Notes under the pieces: generated by a model
Database searches by the model: none
What the model was told of the DNA's origin: nothing
The model's input: the letters and a program-made list of their open reading frames with translations, nothing else
NCBI GenBank assembly: GCA_039881145.1
Contig: JAYKKI010000066.1
Coordinates: forward strand, 9,187,501-9,251,500
Length of the DNA: 64,000 nucleotides
Reading direction: 5' to 3'
Source: Druceiella hillmani
Lineage: Eukaryota; Arthropoda; Insecta; Lepidoptera; Hepialidae
Shown: positions 59,043-64,000 of the stretch, one piece after another
How the letters are laid out: every line of letters starts with the position of its first letter
How positions within the stretch are numbered: the stretch's first letter is position 1
Made by a program: the position numbers and the translations under genes

Positions 59043-59432
59043 GGTCGAAATAGATTAGTAAAAGGAGCTTTACGTTACGTTGAAGATACACTTCATGAGG
59101 AAAATAATGGTTCCCCTGGTCAAGTGCGATGAGTAATAATGGCGCGTTTTCAAAATAATCTCATTGAACGTATAAAAATAGTAATTGTGTTACAGTACCA
59201 CCCATAAATTCATTTTGAAAAAGTGGGAATATTACTTGCTCCAGGAAAAAAATTCCATTACAAAGAAATTTTTATTGATTTAACATATATTGCATTCTCC
59301 CGAGTGGAAATATTAGAAGGATTAGTAATGAATAGAAGATTTCCTTATGATACATTTTGCAATACTAAAGTATCATATATTTTAAAGTGTACTTCTACAA
59401 GGAGAAATTCCGTTCAGGAATTTTGTGCGTAA
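59043..59432 (+). pseudogene. PIF1/Helitron-type helicase C-terminal fragment
   Basis: One plus-strand frame of 129 codons interrupted only by TGA (59130) and TAA (59205). The start GRNRLVKGALRYVEDTL matches the GLVNGAxGxV block of PIF1-family helicases. VIMARFQNN follows, then FEKVGILLAPGKKFHYKE and DLTYIAFSRVEILEGLVMN, the conserved (S/T)xxKVGIDL and YVAxSRVxxLxGL motif VI region near the C-terminus. Walker A and B and motifs II-V would lie upstream but are not present, so this is a 3' fragment. Helicases of this type are carried by Helitrons and some other large DNA transposons, and also by a single host gene. No Helitron CTRR end or Rep domain is visible here. The low number of breaks suggests fairly recent decay. 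Confidence 0.82.
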
Positions 59433-62400
59433 CCAAAAATAAATTCAATTAGTTTTCATAAAATCATATTATAAATATATCTAACGCCTTTTTATAAAAA
59501 GACTCAAAGCATGGCTATTTATTTTGATTTTTTAATTTAAACGTACTATTTTTAATAATTTAGTTTCACAAGCCCTCAAGAATCCATGCTTAAAGCTAGT
59601 TTTAAATGTATTATATACGATATCAATTTTATTAATTCGATGAGATCAAGTCAAATTTGATATATGAACATATTTGCCTATGTAATTTTTAATATCAATT
59701 GGCTACTTTTATTTTAATTTCTGCTTGACTTATTTAAAAAATCATGTTAGCAAATGACTTGATCATTGAAATAAGTTTAAAGTATACAACTCTTTTATTC
59801 GACTTTTGTTTAATCGGTTATCAAGATACAATGAAATAAAAACTGGCCAAGCTCGAGCAGAACTCGCACTACGATGGCTTTGTACACATTTTGGCATTTC
59901 TAACATTTAATGGTACTTAATATTCCTATTAACACATTTACAAAAACCAAAATATATTACCATATCTTTCACAGGCGTATATTAAATAAAATCTTTTTTG
60001 TTTAATATAACTACAAATTAACGATTTTTGGGATTTTACCATTTACTTGTGATATGAAACGTTGTTCCTTGCCTAATTTTATGATTAGATGTTACTGAGA
60101 TGGATGGATGTTAACAAGAGTACCCTACAGGTTTTTATTTATATGTGAGTGTAGAAATATGCGGAAAAACTGGCGGTATTTTTAAGGTTGCTCTTGATTG
60201 CGTTGACTTAAAACATTGATTTTTTAAAACTCCAAGCGATTATAGATCTAAGTATTTGATAATAATTTCAACTTGATACCTTCACGCGTTCCTGAGCACC
60301 AAGAGATGAATAGTAAAGTGATCCTAAATATTCCTTTTTTCTTTTAAGCTACGGAACCCCAAAAGTGTAATGAATAGGCAGAATCGTAGTCTAAAGAGGT
60401 TTTTTTTATCCCGATCATATGAAACATTTATTGCACTTGAAAAGATTTGCGATCTATGCTTTTCTAAAATTTTGTTTTTAATAAGTAACATATTTTCTTT
60501 TTGATGATTTTCATTAGGCCGAGCGCCAACCCTTCATCGCAATTACCTTTAAACGTTAAGTAAAGGAATAAAGAAATTAAACTAGCTACTTTGAAATTCT
60601 ATATATCAAGTCATTTCTACTATTTCTATAGTACTTTTGTATAATAAACTTCCATTGTAGGTTAATTTATGCAGAACGGAAATAAAAAAAAGTTAATCAT
60701 ACTCGCAATTTTTTTCAAATTAAAAAAAATTACTTGAAGTTAAAATGTGTATATATAAAAGACTAAGCTCCATTTTATTAATATTAGATAACTGCTTTAA
60801 AACCAAAAAATTGCAAACATTAAAAAAAGATCACTGAAATTATTTCCTTACGAATTTCGAATAAAATTAGATGAATAAAATATTATTCGACGTGTACAAA
60901 CCTGATTTTGAAATATGGTTTAATATATACAAAATATACACACCCAATTAATATTTATTTGATTTTAGAAAGGTCACTCTGTAATGAAGTTTTTCCGAAA
61001 GATTTAAATCTCAATTAATTTTCGGCTAATGAAACATATTTGAAAATCTCATGTAAACAAGTGGTTAGCATTGTCTTACCATATATTATCAAACATAATT
61101 TATGAAGTGTTGTATATTTTTATGCAAATACGCATTATGTAAAATAAAACTGATGTTCTTTTATAAATATGGAATAATTTATTTATTGTTATAAAATAAT
61201 ATCACAGTTATCTTAGGTAGAACCGATCGTTACTGTGACCACATAACAGAAAAATATTTACGATTACTACCTGTACACGTAAATAAAACCTAGATATATC
61301 CACTATGCAAATTAGATAAAAGTTGTAAGTTGCTTTGCGAATTCAGTTAAACTACGTAACACACGAGGGTCTTGTTTTACCTTAGCCCAGATGGTAACAA
61401 AACGATCGGTGGTATTAGGGTGAGAATTTACGCACTGGACAATTCTTGTAACTTTTTATTGAATTTGACATTGTAGCACGTGACTTGTAATACATGCGAG
61501 GGATGCTCCTTATAATATTGTATTTAATTTTTTATTATATTTTATATTTTTATGTTTTCTACAGTTCAAAGTTAACACAATAATTATTTAATGGTCATCA
61601 GCATAATATTTAGTCAAAATATAAAAGAATTAGTACATTATTTTTCTCTTGTGAACAAATTTTCATTGTTTGATAATCTTTTCAGTAAAGGTATTTTATT
61701 TTCTGGGAGGGAATTGGTAATAATTCATTGAAATTTTTTGTACATTATGAGTAATATGTGCTAAAAGACGTTTCTAAACAAATGTAAAAAAAATAAAACG
61801 ATTGGTTAAAAAGAAATGATTATATTTAACAAGAAAAAAAGTTAATTACAAAATCAGACAAAAGTTTCAATTTGGTAAATTAAAATTAATTGGTAAATGA
61901 AACAGATTCAGACTCGGACGGATATTTGATTCTAATTCAAAATAAACTGGAAATGTCTAAATCAGATACCTTAACAATAAAAGAGCACTTATGAAAATTT
62001 TACGCCACTAAAAAAATACACAAAATATGTAAAAATCACCAGTTACCCATTTTTGGGTAACTACACGATACATAGAAACACATTGAAACGTTTATTTTAT
62101 TATTTATCATTAATTGCACATTTTTCTAATGAAATATAAATCATATAGTTTCCCTGAAAGGAATGAAGTCAACTTATATCCAAATATTAAAATAGATTAA
62201 TTGACTTTTACATACAAAAAATTACCTTCATTTTCCTACAAATTTTATCATGGTGGATATAATTCCTTTCAACTCCTGTGTAAATTGCTTCTAATCGTGT
62301 ATCCTTTAAATAGTTTTACTTTAATAATTACCCCCAGTCTCGGGTCTAATGATGCTTTGGGCAACAATTATTGTGTAAACCTCCAGCGGTAATCGTCTAT

Positions 62401-62570
62401 TTTCGCTCACTTACATTGATCAAAGTATTACAGACGGTGCATAAACTTGATATTTTTTCTGCTTCATTAAACTATTTCGAAGTGGGAATATAAGCTACTT
62501 AATATTTCATTATTAATAATTATTTAAGTTTATTTGACTTGTTTTTTTTCTATATGTCAATGCCGTCTCC
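59433..62570. other. No gene seen; 3.1 kb AT-rich spacer
   Basis: Only a repeat-edge phrase (AAGCTACGGAACCCCAAAAG at about 60347) and a 9-bp perfect hairpin AGTTACCCATTTTTGGGTAA at 62041-62062 stand out. Confidence 0.55.
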
Positions 62571-62574
62571 GTAT

Positions 62575-62752
62575 TGTGTGTTCGATCAATTACAAAGCAT
62601 ACGGTCTTTGACGTCGAGGCACACTGCGGGGCCCGGGATTGATTCTCGAACGGAGCTGGACTGATGTTATGGTTGGTTGTAATATATTGCTCTCGTAGCA
62701 ATAAATTCGCCATATGTATCAATTAGATACATTAAAATAATAAATAAATAAG
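62575..62752 (+). mobile_element. tRNA-derived SINE, copy 4
   Basis: Damaged B-box GGGATTGATTC (62636-62646), then GGAGCTGGACTGATGTTATG, TTGCTCTCGTAGCAATAAAT and CGCCATATGTATC, and a tail of AATAAATAAATAAG. Same family as 13.5, 35.1 and 45.6 kb. An oppositely oriented 69-codon frame overlapping it is a shadow. Confidence 0.83.
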
Positions 62753-62759
62753 TTCTTTG

Positions 62760-64000
62760 CGGTAACTTGTAAATTGGTTAAAAGATAAATAAATAACAAT
62801 TTTATTTCTCATGGATATCTCCTAGACTCGTAGAAATAAAATAACAAAATGTCTTGCGGTACAAGTTTGAAATCTAATAAACTACATTACTCGATAACCC
62901 GGTGGTTTGTATTAAAGTATAATTCCTATTCCGTCCGGAGAAACATAAATTACGTATGTCAAGGGTTGTTATGCGAGACGATCACGAACATTTAGGGATC
63001 CAATATGATTTAAATTATTGTGGTGCGCGCAGTAAAATACCATGCATGACTAAAATATGACAGGCGTTTACGGTGAAATAACATGGAATGTATTTGCCGA
63101 ATGTAAGAGCGTATCGACGCTTCATTACGTTACAAAGGGAACGGTTATTTGTTTAAATATTTATAACACATTTCTACTAAAGTTTGTAATACTAAAATTA
63201 AGTAGCAAATGTTTCGTTCATGTTGAACCTGGTATAAAAAGAGCAACAAAATATTACGTTCAAAGATTTTGCAGATAGCACATGCTCATGCTAATTTCTA
63301 CTTAGTATAATATGAAATAGCTACAAAAGCTACAATTCATCACGAGTGTTTAAAAAGTTACTAACATCCATTTGAATAATAAACGTTCTCGAAATTTGCA
63401 AGTTACAATGAATTTTAATAAAATAAAAGAATATTGCGGTCGTGTTTTATTTCTAACTTATTTTACTAATTAGAATATTTATTTAAAAATATATATTTCA
63501 AACAGAAGAGTTGATTTATTTAATCAATAATATACAAACAATGAAATGTTTCTCTAGAAACTTGTCAAGTTCGTAACTATTCTAGTTTTCTAAAAGATTA
63601 CTCTGTGTAAATACATTTTTCGGTCTTCAAAGTTTTTTGGAAAAATAAAAAATGGAAATAAAAGAAATTTGACTGTGCAATAATATAGACTTAATATACG
63701 ATGCAAAGTCTGCAAAAACTTATAGGTATCGAACAGAAATTATGCAGAATAAGGGAATAAACATTTTCTGTAACCGAAATAAAGATTTTAAAATATTTTA
63801 TGGTATAATAAACTTACGGACCGAAAGCAGAGAAGTTACTTTAAAAATCCAATGAAATCTTTCCAGAAGACGAACTTTATAAATAAATTTAATAGGCCTT
63901 GCAATATAAAGGTGAATTTTGTGAAGTTTTGTTCACCAGGATAGGTGATTTGCATTGTTATGGAAAATATAAAAATGAGAAACAAAATGAAAAAAATTAA
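62760..64000. other. No gene seen
   Basis: AT-rich. A 73-codon plus-strand frame at 63057-63278 has no recognised motif. Confidence 0.5.

Overview
The window is strongly AT-rich eukaryotic DNA and almost certainly comes from an arthropod, most likely an insect. The evidence is decayed mariner, Tc-like, pogo and jockey-like elements, tRNA-derived SINEs, long (TA)n tracts and an AC-rich pentamer array resembling insect telomere variants. I cannot name the species. I find no convincing host protein gene, no tRNA or rRNA gene and no CRISPR array. It reads as intergenic, intronic or heterochromatic DNA filled with transposon fossils, simple repeats and many inverted repeats.

Layout. 0-9 kb holds hairpins, short tandem duplications, a decayed mariner on the minus strand (about 4.4-5.2 kb) and a 130-bp minisatellite (8.3-8.9 kb). 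9-18 kb holds the first two copies of a hairpin element, a SINE, a 0.5-kb tandem duplication and an orphan minus-strand reading frame (15.6-15.9 kb). 18-21 kb holds a Tc-like transposase fossil followed by a 0.9-kb degenerate CCCAA/CCTAA array. 21-35 kb is mostly featureless, with one hairpin element, several palindromes and a short minisatellite. At 35-37 kb a SINE, a 0.67-kb polypurine tract and two large (TA)n tracts lie side by side. 37.8-45 kb holds a pogo-like transposase fossil with a C-terminal zinc finger and two LINE reverse-transcriptase fragments. 45-59.5 kb holds six more hairpin elements, a second mariner, a 47-bp-arm palindrome, a LINE C-terminal piece, a hAT-like end and a PIF1/Helitron-type helicase fragment. 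59.5-64 kb is plain apart from one SINE.

The most notable content is a family of nine hairpin elements plus one solo end. The best copy has two 116-bp inverted arms, a 14-nt loop and a 44-nt unpaired tail, and four copies are flanked by 10-13 bp direct repeats. Within a copy the two arms share variants that other copies lack, so they appear to be homogenised or copied as a unit. The window also has many unrelated perfect or near-perfect palindromes with arms of 16-47 bp. In one of them, comparison with a tandem paralogue suggests the left arm was inserted as an inverted copy of its neighbour. Together these point to a hairpin or snap-back DNA process acting in this genome, and any read-through transcript would form long dsRNA.
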